This document shows, in pieces, positions 43,020-53,512 of a DNA stretch of 64,000 nt. Every line of letters starts with the position of its first letter. The first letter of the stretch is position 1. The DNA comes from Leguminivora glycinivorella (lineage: Eukaryota > Arthropoda > Insecta > Lepidoptera > Tortricidae), in assembly GCF_023078275.1 (NCBI RefSeq), contig NC_062982.1:23074695-23138694 (forward strand), read 5' to 3'. A model generated the notes under the pieces. The model saw nothing but the letters and a program-made list of their open reading frames with translations. It was not told the origin of the DNA and ran no database searches. A program made the position numbers and the translations under genes.

Positions 43020-43430
43020 CACAGCACAGCGGATATCATCTTGCTCGACTTTAGAGCAGAGCTCAACTGGGGAAGTACCTTCGCCTTACAGAAGACCGCA
43101 GCCAAATAGCACTAGACCCTACTCATAGTGTTGTGTTCCTGCCGGTCAGTAAGGCTGCCAGAGCTCAACGAGGGTGCGGTGTGCTGGTGACGGAAGGATC
43201 TACGGAACTAATTTGTTCCGTCTATTTTCCTTTGAGTCGTCGGAACTAGAACCCTCCTTGGAACTTGTACTACACTGAGTTAAGTACACAGCAAAAAGGA
43301 GTGTACAAGTTTCTAATAGATTTGCAACGCGCATGTGACACTTCTTGAGTTGCAGGCGTCCATAAGTTACGGTGACCGCTTTCCATCAGGCGGACCGTAT
43401 GCTTGTTTGCCACCGACGCAGTACATATTA
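43020..43430 (+). repeat. Rep-8 copy
   Basis: Forward copy sharing the CAGAAGACCGCAGCC and CATCAGGCGGACCGTATGC blocks with 27405-27792. No A-run. Confidence 0.75.
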
Positions 43431-43569
43431 TTAAAGCATGCATATTATAAGCTTTACTATTTTGTAAAGCATGTTAGTCTAAGCACATATTCACATAGTT
43501 GTGTATTTACTAAATTACTATTTAATGTTAAATTTAGGGTAAGCATTATTTAGAATTATAGCAACTTAA

Positions 43570-43683
43570 GAACGGTACATAGCTTTGTAAAAAATGAGCG
43601 CTGTCTCGCCAACAAACTGCATGAGCAGTTTGGCGAGGAACTTTAAAAATGTAAAATGTATGTTACCTTTAAATAAATAAATG

Positions 43684-43716
<33 letters not shown>
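43570..43716 (+). repeat. LINE 3' end with long poly-A
   Basis: A GC-rich hairpin (CTCGCCAAACTGCTCATGCA and complement) is followed by TTTAAATAAATAAATG and an A-run of about 33 at 43684-43716. The intact A-run suggests a young insertion. Confidence 0.65.
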
Positions 43717-43816
43717 CTAAAAAAAAAGCGTAATCCTATTTTTACTCAACTAAGGCAACGCAAAAGAAGGGTTATGAGACCGGTATGTGAGAGGATACAT
43801 GTAGGTATTGTAGGTA

Positions 43817-43894
43817 CAGTGAATGGAAAAAGTGCATGGCGAATTTATCAATGAATTCATTCATAATTTCTCCATGCAATTTTGCAGGTCACTG
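43817..43894. mobile_element. 78-bp MITE, copy 2
   Basis: Inverted relative of 33745-33819, ending GCAGGTCACTG, with TA at 43815-43816 and 43895-43896. Confidence 0.72.
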
Positions 43895-43906
43895 TACAAT
43901 GTATTA

Positions 43907-44122
43907 CTAGCTTAGTTAAATTCGAAAATTTCGGAATCCTCCATACAAACTTCCACCCCCTCCCTTTTAGGGAAGTGGGGGGCTAGAAACAGGCAAAAAG
44001 TAGCCTATGTCTCTCGTCATCCCTTCAACTATCTCCACTACGAAATCTCGTCAATTCGTCGCTCCGATTTGCTGTGAAAGACGGACAAACAAAAGTCACA
44101 CACACTTTCCCATTTATAATAT
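43907..44122 (-). mobile_element. Lep1-like Helitron, near full length
   Basis: CTAG end at 43907. The body runs to CCATTTATAATATT, where the TC end is replaced by the TTAA MITE at 44122. Confidence 0.8.
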
Positions 44123-44125
44123 TAA

Positions 44126-44492
44126 GACGATACACGAGGAGTCAATTCTCCATACAAACACTCTCCACTATTTCGTCCCAGGTTTTTAAGATAGAGATTG
44201 ACATTGATTGACAAAGACGCTAAAGCGCATCAAAAATTTCCAAAACTGCCTTATTGATTATGGCGCAAAAAAAGGTGTGGTATTCAAAATTGGTAACAAT
44301 TTGCCAAAAAACTAAACGGTCCGATACAGATTATTTCATTGTTATTCAGATTCTCAAATTTCGTTAGGATTGATTAAGATTTGAAGGAGGAAACAGTGGA
44401 GAGCGGAACCTCGACTTTAAAAAAAATGTGAATGGAGTTTTTTTTCGATAAATATATTTTTTAACTGAAATTCCCAAATTGAAAGGGTAGTC
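44126..44492. mobile_element. TTAA-flanked MITE, 367 bp
   Basis: GACGATAC start and GTC end with TTAA at 44122-44125 and 44493-44496. Shares its body with 52411-52911, with internal deletions. Confidence 0.85.
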
Positions 44493-44766
44493 TTAAGTAT
44501 GGATGTATGACCACAGAGGCGTCTGTATGGTCATCTCACATGACCTTTAAAGTACTGATTTCTTCACAAATCAAGCATCCTGCATAAAGTCTAATGAGTA
44601 GTACGGTTTGGTCGCAACACTGATATTCCCGGAGTCCCGAGTTTTCCTTGTACAGTCGAACTCATTACCTATTAACTACATTTTAATGTCTTCATTATTT
44701 TAGTTGTTTTTGTGTATATTTGACATATACACAGTAAGTTTTGAATGATTCACGGTTATTTTCATT

Positions 44767-44851
44767 AGACTTATATTGACCGGGATATCGGGAGCTCGAC
44801 AAAAATCAAAAAGGTAATTACGGTCTATATCCCGGTCAATATAAGTCTAAT
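44767..44851. mobile_element. Small palindromic MITE
   Basis: TTAGACTTATATTGACCGGG pairs with its complement around about 38 bp. A half-like relative sits at 49884-49910. Confidence 0.75.
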
Positions 44852-45024
44852 ATACACAGTGTCACGAAAAATTCAACACCAATAGAAATATTCATAGTTT
44901 TCACGATTCAAAATTTGAAGATTTAGAGAAATTTTACATGGTGTATTCTACGTGAACCGGCCCTACTAAGTAATACGATATGCATGGATTTAATTTTGTA
45001 ACTTGGTGATTTGAAAGATAATGT

Positions 45025-45077
45025 CAGGGTACCCACAACACGAGCCTTCTTGAGCTTAGCGTGAGATAAGTCTGTAA
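45025..45077 (+). repeat. SINE-A tail scrap
   Basis: Contains GTACCCACAACACGAGCC, and the next MITE starts directly after GTCTGTAAG. Confidence 0.6.
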
Positions 45078-45078
45078 G

Positions 45079-45227
45079 ATATCGTCACTACTTTGAAAAA
45101 ATCTCGTATCTCACGCTGTTCCTCAAAGTTAAAACGCAGTGTCTATATGCATTCCATACATACTTACTACAATTTTCTTTTCATTGACAGACGAAGATAC
45201 AAGTTTTTTTAAAAGCAGTGACGATAT
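45079..45227. mobile_element. MITE with ATATCGTCACTAC ends, copy 2
   Basis: Same family as 20229-20381. Apparently inserted within or at the end of a SINE-A tail. Confidence 0.8.
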
Positions 45228-45238
45228 ATTATATGTAA

Positions 45239-45485
45239 CTAGATTTTTTTCCGCGGCTTCGCCCGCCTACTAAAAGTAATCTTATTGAAACGTTGAACAT
45301 TGGACCCCCATTTTACCCCCTCAGGAGGTGAATTTGGAAAAATCCTTTTTTAGTGCTCCTCTACACCTTATAAAGAACCTACGTGCCAAATTTGGAATCT
45401 CTAGGACCAGCGGTTTCGGCTGTGCGTTGATATGTCAGTCAGTCAGTTTATTCTTTTATATATTTAGAAGATATTTTAGTAATCC
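45239..45485 (-). repeat. Helitron-like repeat 2
   Basis: CTAG at 45239 is followed by CCGCGGCTTCGCCCGC, the reverse of a Helitron 3' hairpin. Body with CCCCCTCAGGAGGTG and CAGTCAGTCAG. The opposite end is not clear. A 66-codon plus frame within it is chance. Confidence 0.6.
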
Positions 45486-45539
45486 GTCGTCTAATAAATC
45501 AACAAGCTATGTATTTATAGATTATTAATTGGCAACCAG

Positions 45540-45705
45540 TTCACTGGACTGGAGTATATTTTAATGAAGTACTAGATATATAGCGATGTAGTAACTACTT
45601 ATATAATGTGTAAATATTTAATAATATCTACCTTGTTCTAAGATGTTGACATGTAAAATTGTTTTTACCAATAAATATTCTGATTCTGATTCTGATTCTG
45701 TAGAA
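45540..45705 (+). repeat. LINE 3' tail with (GATTCT)n
   Basis: ACATGTAAAATTG and CCAATAAATATT are followed by three to four TGATTC units. Only the tail remains. Confidence 0.5.
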
Positions 45706-46129
45706 AATAAAATATACCTATTACTTACTTATTCATTCTTAATTGAACTTCTGTGGCCTCAAAGCGTTCGAAGAAAAAGTGTCATTCATTAACTTATGTA
45801 AGTTATTTTGGTACTTGTATCTACTCATATGCATTTAAAGTTGTGTTACAACTTGGAAAATTCAAGTTCAAGCATCAATGAAGCCATCCGGTTTTATTCT
45901 GGTTCCAACTGTACAGTCAGTAGCAATAATATGGTACACGATGAAGGAAGAAAAATATCTGAACCACAGAACTTAATTTAGATAGAAGAAACATGACATG
46001 AACATGACATGACATGAAGAACAAACATTTGATAGTGATATATAGTTATAATATTTATTTGAGTAGAGTTATATAACTTTATAAGAAATTTATGTGTTTA
46101 TCTCTCCTTAAAACAGTGTATATTTAATA
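45706..46129. other. Unassigned stretch
   Basis: Short ACATGA simple repeat near 45990-46018. Nothing else recognised. Confidence 0.45.
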
Positions 46130-46298
46130 AATAGCCTTAAGCCATAGTCATAACTATCACTATGTATTTAGATAAGTTAGATTTAAGTCATATTGCAGTG
46201 CCCTACAGGGTTTCATAGCTGAACTAACGAAATGTAACACCATGTATTTACCTATGGAAGCAATAAAGATACTGATTACTGATTAAAAAAAAAACAAA
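46130..46298 (+). repeat. LINE 3' end with A-run
   Basis: Contains GCCCTACAGGGTTTCATAGC and GGAAGCAATAAAGATACTG, ending in an A10-like run. Confidence 0.55.
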
Positions 46299-46313
46299 TT
46301 CATATATTTGTAT

Positions 46314-46865
46314 AGGGGCCGAGCGTGTCAAATTTTGTACTGAAGTTGATTCTTGCCTGTAATTTTAAATATGTCTCAGGCTCTTGATTGTTCATAATTT
46401 TTGTGTTGTTGCAATTGAATATCACGTAACGAGGCATTTTTTATGTTTTGGTTGACTTCAACTTACAAAAATTGACGCCCGAAAGCTGCAAGCTGCGATT
46501 AAAGACGGACAACTCAGTGGATTTCACTGAGTTCATTTGACACGCTAAGTAGATACGTTTGCTTGATCTGAACCTCTGGATGACACTTAACAGATGCGTT
46601 GCAACCACAGATGTCATATACTTATACCATAGAACAAGCAAACGTATCTACCTACTTAGCGTGTCAAATTAACTCAGTAAAATCCACTGAGTTGTCCGTC
46701 TTTAATCGTAGCTTGCAGCTTTCTGGCGTCAATTTTTATAAGTTTAAGTCAACCAAAATTTAATTGCATCAACACAAAAATTATGAACACACAAGGGCCT
46801 GAGACATATTTAAAATCACAGGCAAGTAACAACTTCAGTACAAAATCTGACACGCTCGGCCCTAG
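46314..46865. mobile_element. Large foldback FB-4
   Basis: Ends GGGGCCGAGCGTGTCAAATT and the near complement at 46840-46865. Arms of about 250 bp are inverted repeats with scattered differences, around a short centre near 46575-46620. Open frames in each arm are mirror images, not genes. Confidence 0.9.
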
Positions 46866-46929
46866 TTCTGTCCTTAAATCTAGTTCTGTGGTTGCAATAC
46901 AGATCAGATGCGTTCTAAACCTATATAAA

Positions 46930-46952
46930 ACACACACACACACACACACACA
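46930..46952. repeat. (CA)n microsatellite
   Basis: About eleven uninterrupted CA units. Confidence 0.95.
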
Positions 46953-47054
46953 ACATATATATTATAACCCATCTAAAGGCAGGCCGCCCGTACTCCTAGC
47001 GAGGACCGATTGGCCCTCACAGAGTACTAAATTTAGTAAAAAAAAACCTCGGAT

Positions 47055-47185
47055 ATCGGAGTCGCTTTCGTAAAAACTAGTGCCTACGCCAAATCTTGGG
47101 ATTAGTTGTCAAAGCGGACCCCAGGCTCCCATGAGCCGTGGCAACTGCCGGGATAACGCAAGGAGGATGATGATGATTGGATATC
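47055..47185 (+). repeat. SINE-B 3' half
   Basis: Contains GTCGCTTTCGTAAAAACTAG and CCCATGAGCCGTGGCAACTG, and ends with the GATGATGATGATT tail. Confidence 0.8.
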
Positions 47186-47279
47186 CAGCGATACGTAGCT
47201 AGGTCACCCTATCGCGTTACTGTAGTGGCGCGAGAGATAGACTGCGTTTCGATTGCCACGAAGCGTCAACGATTGTCAC

Positions 47280-47345
47280 TTGGGTAGGCTGGTAGGACCG
47301 GGATAAGTGGCGTGCTCAGCTGTGGGCGATTGAAGCGAAAAATGA
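47280..47345 (+). pseudogene. RTE-like LINE 3' scrap
   Basis: Reads like DRDKWRAQLWAIEAKN followed by a GATGATGATG tail. Only the last codons remain. Confidence 0.5.
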
Positions 47346-47399
47346 TGATGATGTTGAAATATCTAACATGATCTTGTTTGTAGAGCCATTAGAAGCTTG

Positions 47400-48160
47400 G
47401 ATATTTTTGCGAGAAGAATCACCAAAAATATTTTTCTACGGTATGTAAATTTCATGCTTTTCCTACTCAGAATTAGGGATGTTACGAATATTTGCATTCG
47501 CATTCGCATATGCGAAAGATTCGTATTCTTATAAACATTTGCATTGACATTCGCATTCGCTTCAAACGATGCGAATGTTTTGCGAATGCGAATATGTGCA
47601 AGTCGCAGCTTGTTCCTCGCCCGCGCCGGCCGCTCTAATTGCTACTTGTCGACTTGCGACTCGCGCATGCGCAGATAGCTCAGATTCGTACGGCGTGAAG
47701 TTCGTACTCGGCATTTTGACCAATAGTAAGCATTTTTACCTAGCGGGTTGTTGGTGATTGCTTGGTTTTTATTTTGGTTTTTTATGAAATTCAGCGATAT
47801 TCGCATTCGCATTCGCACATTCGCATTCTGAATATTCGCATTCGCATTCGCATTCGCGAATGTGACACATGCGACATTCGTGACATCCCTACTTACTCAG
47901 AATCACGAGACCTAAAACGAGAGACAAAAAAATGGTCCAATAATTTTCTATTATTTTGCATACTTTCCGCTTTGTAACTGCTGTACAGTTTTAAAAATGA
48001 TAACGAAGTGGAAAAATTAAATTTGGGACGCTTTCTTTTTACCTAGTAGGACCGAAAGGGCTCGCGATTCTGAGTTGGAAAAACATTAAATTTACTTATT
48101 TTGAAAAAATAAAAGGTTTTGAATCTTTTTTCGCGAAAATGCCCAATTTGAGCTATATAG
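47400..48160. repeat. Diverged FB-2 relative hosting a hAT copy
   Basis: Outside the hAT at 47474-47891, blocks such as ACTCAGAATC, GGACCGAAAGGGCTCGCGAT and TCTGAGTTGG match FB-2 at 37226-37440. Arms are much diverged. Confidence 0.5.
47474..47891. mobile_element. hAT-type element with CATTCG arrays, copy 2, 418 bp
   Basis: Nearly the same as 36744-37156 throughout, including the GC-rich middle. CTCAGAAT precedes it. After the right end, four bases (CTTA) come before CTCAGAAT, so the duplication is imperfect or the end slipped. Confidence 0.88.
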
Positions 48161-48184
48161 GTACTTTACCTACCTGATACTTAC

Positions 48185-48285
48185 TACACTGGCTCAGCGA
48201 CCGAACAAGGATTATGACTTCCGACACAAGTGATCGCCACTCTGCCCTATCCTGCGCCACTTCACGCCAGTTGGGTACACCGAGT
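48185..48285 (-). pseudogene. LINE C-terminal scrap
   Basis: On the minus strand it reads WREVAQDRAEWRSLVSEV, a LINE ORF2 tail. Confidence 0.6.
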
Positions 48286-48346
48286 GCGGACAGGCCCCGT
48301 AGCACATGTCATTTCTGCGACGCGTAACGCCACCGAAACGCCGCAG

Positions 48347-48545
48347 AAATGTAGTAGTACTCGTAGTAGTAGTAACAGTACAGTAGCTCTTTATTGTACA
48401 AAAACACATTAAAAATAACATATATTGAGATGTGAAGTACACAGGCGAACTTAGAGGGATTTCTTCCAGTTAACCTTTGAGTAAATGAGAGGAAAGAGTT
48501 AAAGAGGGTAACAAAATCTAGCAATTTGTACAACAAGGTACCATA
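48347..48545 (-). repeat. LINE 3' end with (TAC)n tail, copy 2
   Basis: Reverse copy of 38935-39165, with the GTAGTAGTA tract at 48350-48372. Confidence 0.65.
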
Positions 48546-48629
48546 AAGACAATGGATAAAAATATATATAAAATAAAATATATATAAAATATAAATAATA
48601 TATATAAATATATATATAATGTAATCTGG

Positions 48630-48890
48630 CTATGTCACGCCAAGAACGATACAGATAGATAGCTACGAAAGAGATACCTATTATCGTGAGCGTTTGTGCA
48701 TGTGGCTACGCACACTGGTCTTTCAGGGCTTCCTCGTACCTGATACGAGTGTAAAAATTGTTACATATTATTAACGTCATCTAACTGAGCATCAACGAAA
48801 TGTGTGGCGCCATCTAAAGAAGCATTAATTTTTCTTGGTTCCGAGGTACGAGGCATGTTTGTATAACATGTTTTATAGCATTCGACTGTA
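48630..48890 (-). repeat. Rep-3 copy and adjoining imperfect inverted repeat
   Basis: Rep-3 relative at 48630-48715. Then CTCGTACCTGATACG at 48732 pairs loosely with GGTACGAGGCATG at 48845. Confidence 0.45.
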
Positions 48891-49321
48891 CAGATAACAA
48901 CACGGGAACACTGCGGTATATTATCTAACGTACATCCGTCTAATTAATATAATTGGCTGTTTTACGAATTATCAACGGGTATTTTTTGAAAAATAAATTA
49001 ATATTATACGAGGAAAAAAGCCTTATTTAAACCCACTAATGCTGCTTTTAAGGTATTTTTTAAATGTAGTTAAATTAGTCGGAAAATTGTGGTTATCGGA
49101 GGAGGAATTTTTTAACGCGTTCTTAATTAGTCGAGAAATATGCATAGGGATTTTAAATTGGGATTTTTGGACTGATAAGAGTAGGCATACCTTATCACGC
49201 TTTAGTTAATACATAATGATGCTAATAACTACTTTATAGCACTAGTACGCAAAGTAGGGATTTCCTCCCGCGAACGCTCCGACCACACAACTAGATTTAT
49301 TATAGAAGAAACAGGTTCATC
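48891..49321. other. Unassigned stretch
   Basis: AT-rich, nothing recognised. Confidence 0.5.
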
Positions 49322-49323
49322 TA

Positions 49324-49518
49324 AGGTACAGCGGGGCAAATCTCGACTGGGGGGGGGGGGGGGGGGGGCAATTGTAACTAGTCCATTTTTTTTTCATTAT
49401 TACACTATGATGTTAAGTTCTACATGTATCCACTGAACACGCCTACCATATACAACCGGTGGACACTCTATTTAATAATGCAAACATTGTAAAACATGGA
49501 AAAAATGGACCAGTTACT
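49324..49518. mobile_element. MITE with AGGTACAGCGGG end, copy 2, right end lost
   Basis: Matches 38609-38800 but stops at GGACCAGTTAC without its second terminal repeat. It has a G-run of about 18 (49351-49368), compared with five G in copy 1. Confidence 0.82.
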
Positions 49519-49923
49519 TCGGTAGTGTTGACATTTAAAATTTAAAAAGAATCCACTTTTAAAAATAATCCTCTTTATTTAAAAGTACGAAAACTGCTGT
49601 AAGGATAAATATAGAAGCCATAAAACTGACTAATTACAGATTAAAATGAACTCCCTAAATTAAAACTCAAATATTCCGTAGGTACAGGGGGTTCCACGCC
49701 ATAAATTTCATATTTAAACAGTTTGTTTCGAGAAATGTTCTATTTTTCTGCCGGACCGGCAAAGCGTTTTGCGGCGCGAAATTAACATTCAGGAAGGCCA
49801 AGGGCGGGAAACCACTACTTGTTGCTTCGGGTTCGAGGGTAGAATGTTCGAGTTGTTCAAGTATGCGTTTTACGTAAATCTATATAGACTTATATTGTCC
49901 AGGATATAAAATTATAGATAGAC
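49519..49923. other. Mostly unassigned
   Basis: A fragment near 49884-49910 resembles half of the MITE at 44767. Otherwise nothing. Confidence 0.45.
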
Positions 49924-50490
49924 AAAAAAACCGGCCAAGAGCGTGTCGGGCCACGCTCAGTGTAGGGTTCCGTAGTTTTCCGTATTTTTCTCAAAAACTA
50001 CTGAACCTATCAAGTTCAAAACAATTTTCCTAGAAAGTATTCATAAAGTTCTACTTTTGTGATTTTTTTCATATTTTTTAAACATATGGTTCAAAAGTTA
50101 GAGGGGGGACGCACTTTTTTTCCTTTAGGAGCGATTATTTCCGAAACTATTAATATTATCAAAAAACGATATTAGTAAACTCTTATTCATTTTTTAATAC
50201 CTATCCAACGATATATCACACGTTGGGGTTAGAATGAAAAAAAATATCAGCCCCCACTTTACATGTAGGGGGGGTGCCCTAACGAAACATTTTTTTCCAC
50301 TTTTTATTTTTGCACTTTGTTGGCGTGATTGATATACATATTGGTACCAAATTTCAGCTTTCTAGTGCTAACGGTTACTGAGATTATCCGCGGACGGACG
50401 GACGGACGGACGGACGGACGGACGGACGGACGGACAGACAGACATGGCGAAACTATAAGGGTTCCTAGTTGACTACGGAACCCTAAAAAT
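49924..50490 (-). repeat. Rep-2 copy
   Basis: Reverse copy with a (GGAC)n tract at 50393-50435, highly similar to 34905-35455. Confidence 0.82.
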
Positions 50491-50594
50491 CGTTATAAGA
50501 CATTGGTTACTTTATTTTGCTGCTGGAGTTGTTATTTTTAAACCATTAACAATGAAACTAGTTTGAAATTAAGTACAATGTTATATACTTATCT

Positions 50595-50762
50595 GCACAT
50601 ACAATCACGCCTGTATCCCATATCCCATAAATAAACCTATAAAAAAACCACTCAAGATTCAGTGCCACTTTTAGAAAGAGGCTGGAAGAAAACGAAATTG
50701 TGACATTGCTGTGACAGGTTGCCAGCCTCTCGCCTACGCCACAATTTAACCCATATCCCATA
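50595..50762 (-). repeat. SINE-C, partial
   Basis: Reverse copy with GTTGCCAGCCTCTCGCCTAC. The 5' end beyond CATATCCCATAG is replaced by a hairpin. Confidence 0.75.
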
Positions 50763-50763
50763 G

Positions 50764-50853
50764 ACTAATCTCTCACCCTAAACGCATATACTTTCTCCGT
50801 GCCGGCGTGGGTAAAAAATGTCGTAGAAGTCATATGTTTAGGGTGAGAGATTG
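50764..50853. repeat. Inverted pair, possible tiny MITE
   Basis: AATCTCTCACCCTAAACGCA pairs with its near complement at about 50831-50852. Confidence 0.7.
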
Positions 50854-51190
50854 TGCGTTTCTTTGTTTGTTTGTGCAAACGAATGTTACCGATTATCTCC
50901 TAAATGTCCTAAACTACTACTTATAGACCGATTTTAATGCGGTTTTCAGTAATGGGTTTGTGGTTCATGTTGTTAGAAAGATGTTACGGTGGTAACTCAC
51001 TAGGGGGCGCTGCAGTAAACATGTCCGCAAGGAGAGTATATAAGGCGCCGCACCAATAGTAGGGGATTTTCGAAACACGATACCAATCTTCAAAAGCAGT
51101 AGTAATTTTGTTTTAATAAGTTTGTAAGTAAGGGCTTGTAATTTTCCAACCGCTTCATAATGCATGGAAAGCGATAAACGCTTACGTGTT
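50854..51190. other. Mostly unassigned
   Basis: 50854-50980 has ATTATCTCCTAAATGTCC and GATTTTAATGCGG, typical of another lepidopteran repeat. The rest is unremarkable. Confidence 0.45.
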
Positions 51191-51244
51191 TATTAACCCT
51201 TAAATGCATGAATTTTTCTTTTAACGAGATATTAATATATGTGA

Positions 51245-51556
51245 TTGATAGACAACGGTTTTCTGACTCTGGAAAAAATAATAAAAAAAATATTTAAGAT
51301 CGATTTTTATACTAAATCAGTGCGAGAAGTTAAAAAGGCCAAATCATATTTATATAAACATATCGTAATTGGTAAGTTTTATTTAAAAAAAATAATGACT
51401 ACTTTTAAAAAGGTACACTATTTGTGGAACCTCTATGACAAAATTTTTAAACATAAACTAATTACTAGCTCCGAAAAAATCAGCCTAAATCACATACTAA
51501 AAATCGCCATCGTCCTGTTTTTCCACACTTTTCCGCCATTTCATCTTAATCCTTAA
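51245..51556 (+). CDS. Unrecognised 103-codon open frame
   Basis: A lysine- and isoleucine-rich frame just inside the left end of the piggyBac-like element. Two stretches (KKIFKIDFYTKSV and ILKIAIVLFFHTF) look plausible as protein, but AT-rich DNA gives such composition by chance. No domain recognised. It could be a remnant of the element's own gene or noise. Confidence 0.2.
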   Translation: MIDNGFLTLEKIIKKIFKIDFYTKSVREVKKAKSYLYKHIVIGKFYLKKIMTTFKKVHYLWNLYDKIFKHKLITSSEKISLNHILKIAIVLFFHTFPPFHLNP

Positions 51557-51619
51557 ATAGCAAATAGTAAAATATTATTTAATTTATTTAATTGTTTATT
51601 AAATAATAATAAATAATAA

Positions 51620-52095
51620 ATATCACTGACAGGACTATTGTAGCCAATAAGCCTGACATTGTGATAATAGATCGTCCGCAACGCCGGGCAGTGCTCGTTG
51701 ACATCACCATCCCCCATGATGAGAATATCGTGAAAGCCGAGAAGGACAAGTCCAGTAAGTATCTAGACTTGGCTCACGAGATAACCGCCATGTGGGATGT
51801 TGAATCAACGATCATTGTTCCGATAGTCGTTTCAGCGAACGGTCTCATAGCGAAGAGTCTCGACCAAGGTGGCTGGATCAAGGGCCAGATGCAGAAGGCG
51901 GTGATCTTGGACACAGCGCGGATAGTCCGACGGTTCCACTCTCTGCAGCCCTAACCACCGGCAGCTTGGGCCCTGCCCCGCTGCTGGCGGCACCCTAGGT
52001 TAGGTTTTTTATAATATGTTTATATGTTATTATATTTTATTTTTATATACGTATTGTAAAATACCCAGCCTAAGAAGGAAAATAAATACTGAGAA
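51620..52095 (+). mobile_element. Dong/R4-like LINE 3' end, copy 2
   Basis: The same 3' end as 29302-29903, with the CCGGCAGCTTGGGCCCTGCC block and a related tail. The 5' junction is a TAA-rich run (51599-51620). It is truncated deeper than copy 1 and lacks the zinc motif. The target duplication is not clear. Confidence 0.8.
51622..51954 (+). pseudogene. RLE endonuclease C-terminal part of the LINE
   Basis: Open frame ITDRTIVANKPDIVIIDRP, then AVLVDITIPHDENIVKAEK, SSKYLDLAHEITAMW and TARIVRRFHSLQP, ending in TAA. It shows the complete end of the domain that copy 1 lost by deletion. 5' truncation removes everything upstream. Confidence 0.75.
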
Positions 52096-52410
52096 TAATG
52101 AATAGCAATAAATGTGATTTTCGATAGCTATACATATCGAGCCACGGGCCATCAAATATATGATGCATATATATACACATCACCATGCATTTAAGGGTTA
52201 AGAGAGGACATTTTTATTCTATTAAATATTACGTAATTATGTTTATTATTATAGTGCAGGTGGCCGATCTTGTCACTTGAAAAACGGCAGTAAACGGCAA
52301 AATGCGGCTTTGAAATACGAGCGCTCGCAATTAGGAATTTATGATAGTAATAATAACTGATGTGCATAAAAATTTAAGTGGCTAGTTGGAGATGTCATTG
52401 AACGTGTTAA

Positions 52411-52911
52411 GACGCTACTGGAGCGAAAATGCTAAAATGAAAAGGAGCCCCCCTTTCAATTTGGGAATTTTATTTAAATATACTAGTGTTATTAACTAGA
52501 TTTATCGAAAAAAATGTCCATTCAGAACAACTCAGTTAAAAGATATTGCGATAAAATCTTTAAAGTCGAGGTTCCGCTCTCGACTATTTCCTCCTTCAAA
52601 ACTTAACCAATCGTAACAAAATTTGAGGATCTGAATAACAATGAAATAATCTGTGTCGGACCGTTTAATTTTTTTGGCTAATTGTTACAAATTTTGAATA
52701 CCACACCTTTTTTTGCGCCATAATCGATAATGCCGTTTTTGGAAATTTTTGATGGGCTCTAGCGTCTTTAAAAAAAATAATATCAAAAAAATCAAAACGG
52801 TCTGACACAGATAACAAATCTGTGTTGAAAAAATCATTGCTCTATCTTCAAAAACCAGGGAGAAAATAGTAGAGAGCGTTTGTATGGAGAATTGACCCCT
52901 CCTGTATCGTC
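52411..52911. mobile_element. TTAA-flanked MITE, 501 bp, best copy
   Basis: Starts GACGCTACTGGAGCGA and ends in the complement of GACGATACAGGAGGGG, a 16-bp imperfect inverted pair. TTAA is at 52407-52410 and 52912-52915. The body is shared with 39402 and 44126. The TTAA target suggests mobilisation by a piggyBac-type transposase. Confidence 0.87.
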
Positions 52912-52915
52912 TTAA

Positions 52916-53305
52916 AAAACGATGACAGTATTTTACTCATACGAATTATCTATTTATCTATAGCGGTCTCGTTTTCAGACTTGGGCTCCTCTTCATTCCT
53001 CCACGCCTGTCGTCATACTAGTTATGAAATAGATTATTACACACACATGAAATTTTCCATTTAAGACAATACAAAAGAAATAGAAACGTAACAGTAACTG
53101 AGCATGATCAATATTCTCATTACCGACAATGGTCAAAAACAATAAGAATTTCCTTTTACAACTATTTGTATGCGACGTCTATTTTACGCGAAAACCGCTG
53201 TCGCCATGGAGAATAGCGGGCGATTAGTGACAATGCCGAAACGTAAATAGACAATGGGGCTAGAAAGGTCTGTTATATTCAATAGGATAAAATTAAGTAT
53301 GGGAA
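52916..53305. other. Unassigned stretch
   Basis: Nothing recognised. Confidence 0.5.
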
Positions 53306-53512
53306 TCCATATTAATAAATGGGAAAGTGTGTGTCTGTTTGTTTGTCCGTATTTCACGGCAAAATGGAGCGACGAATTGACGTGATTTTTAAGTGGAGAT
53401 AGTTGAAGGAATGGAGAGTGACATAGGCTACATTGTGTCTCTTTCTAACCCCCCCAATTCCATAAAATACGGGTGGAAGTTTGTAGCGAGCGAAGCCACG
53501 GGCAAAAGCTAG
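53306..53512 (+). mobile_element. Lep1-like Helitron
   Basis: From TCCATATTAATAAATGGG to CGAAGCCACGGGCAAAAGCTAG. The bases A before and T after match Helitron insertion between A and T. About 35 bp of the pre-hairpin region is deleted. Confidence 0.83.

Larger units (their letters stand above)
51197..52197. mobile_element. piggyBac-like element, 1001 bp, with nested LINE
   Basis: Perfect 14-bp inverted ends CCCTTAAATGCATG with TTAA at 51193-51196 and 52198-52201. CCC-starting ends and a TTAA target fit piggyBac. About half of its length (51620-52090) is a later Dong/R4-like LINE insertion, so the original element was about 0.5 kb. No piggyBac transposase motif found. Confidence 0.87.

Noticed and set aside
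46441..46949. Two mirrored open frames as convergent genes
   Set aside because: They are the two arms of the foldback FB-4 read on opposite strands.
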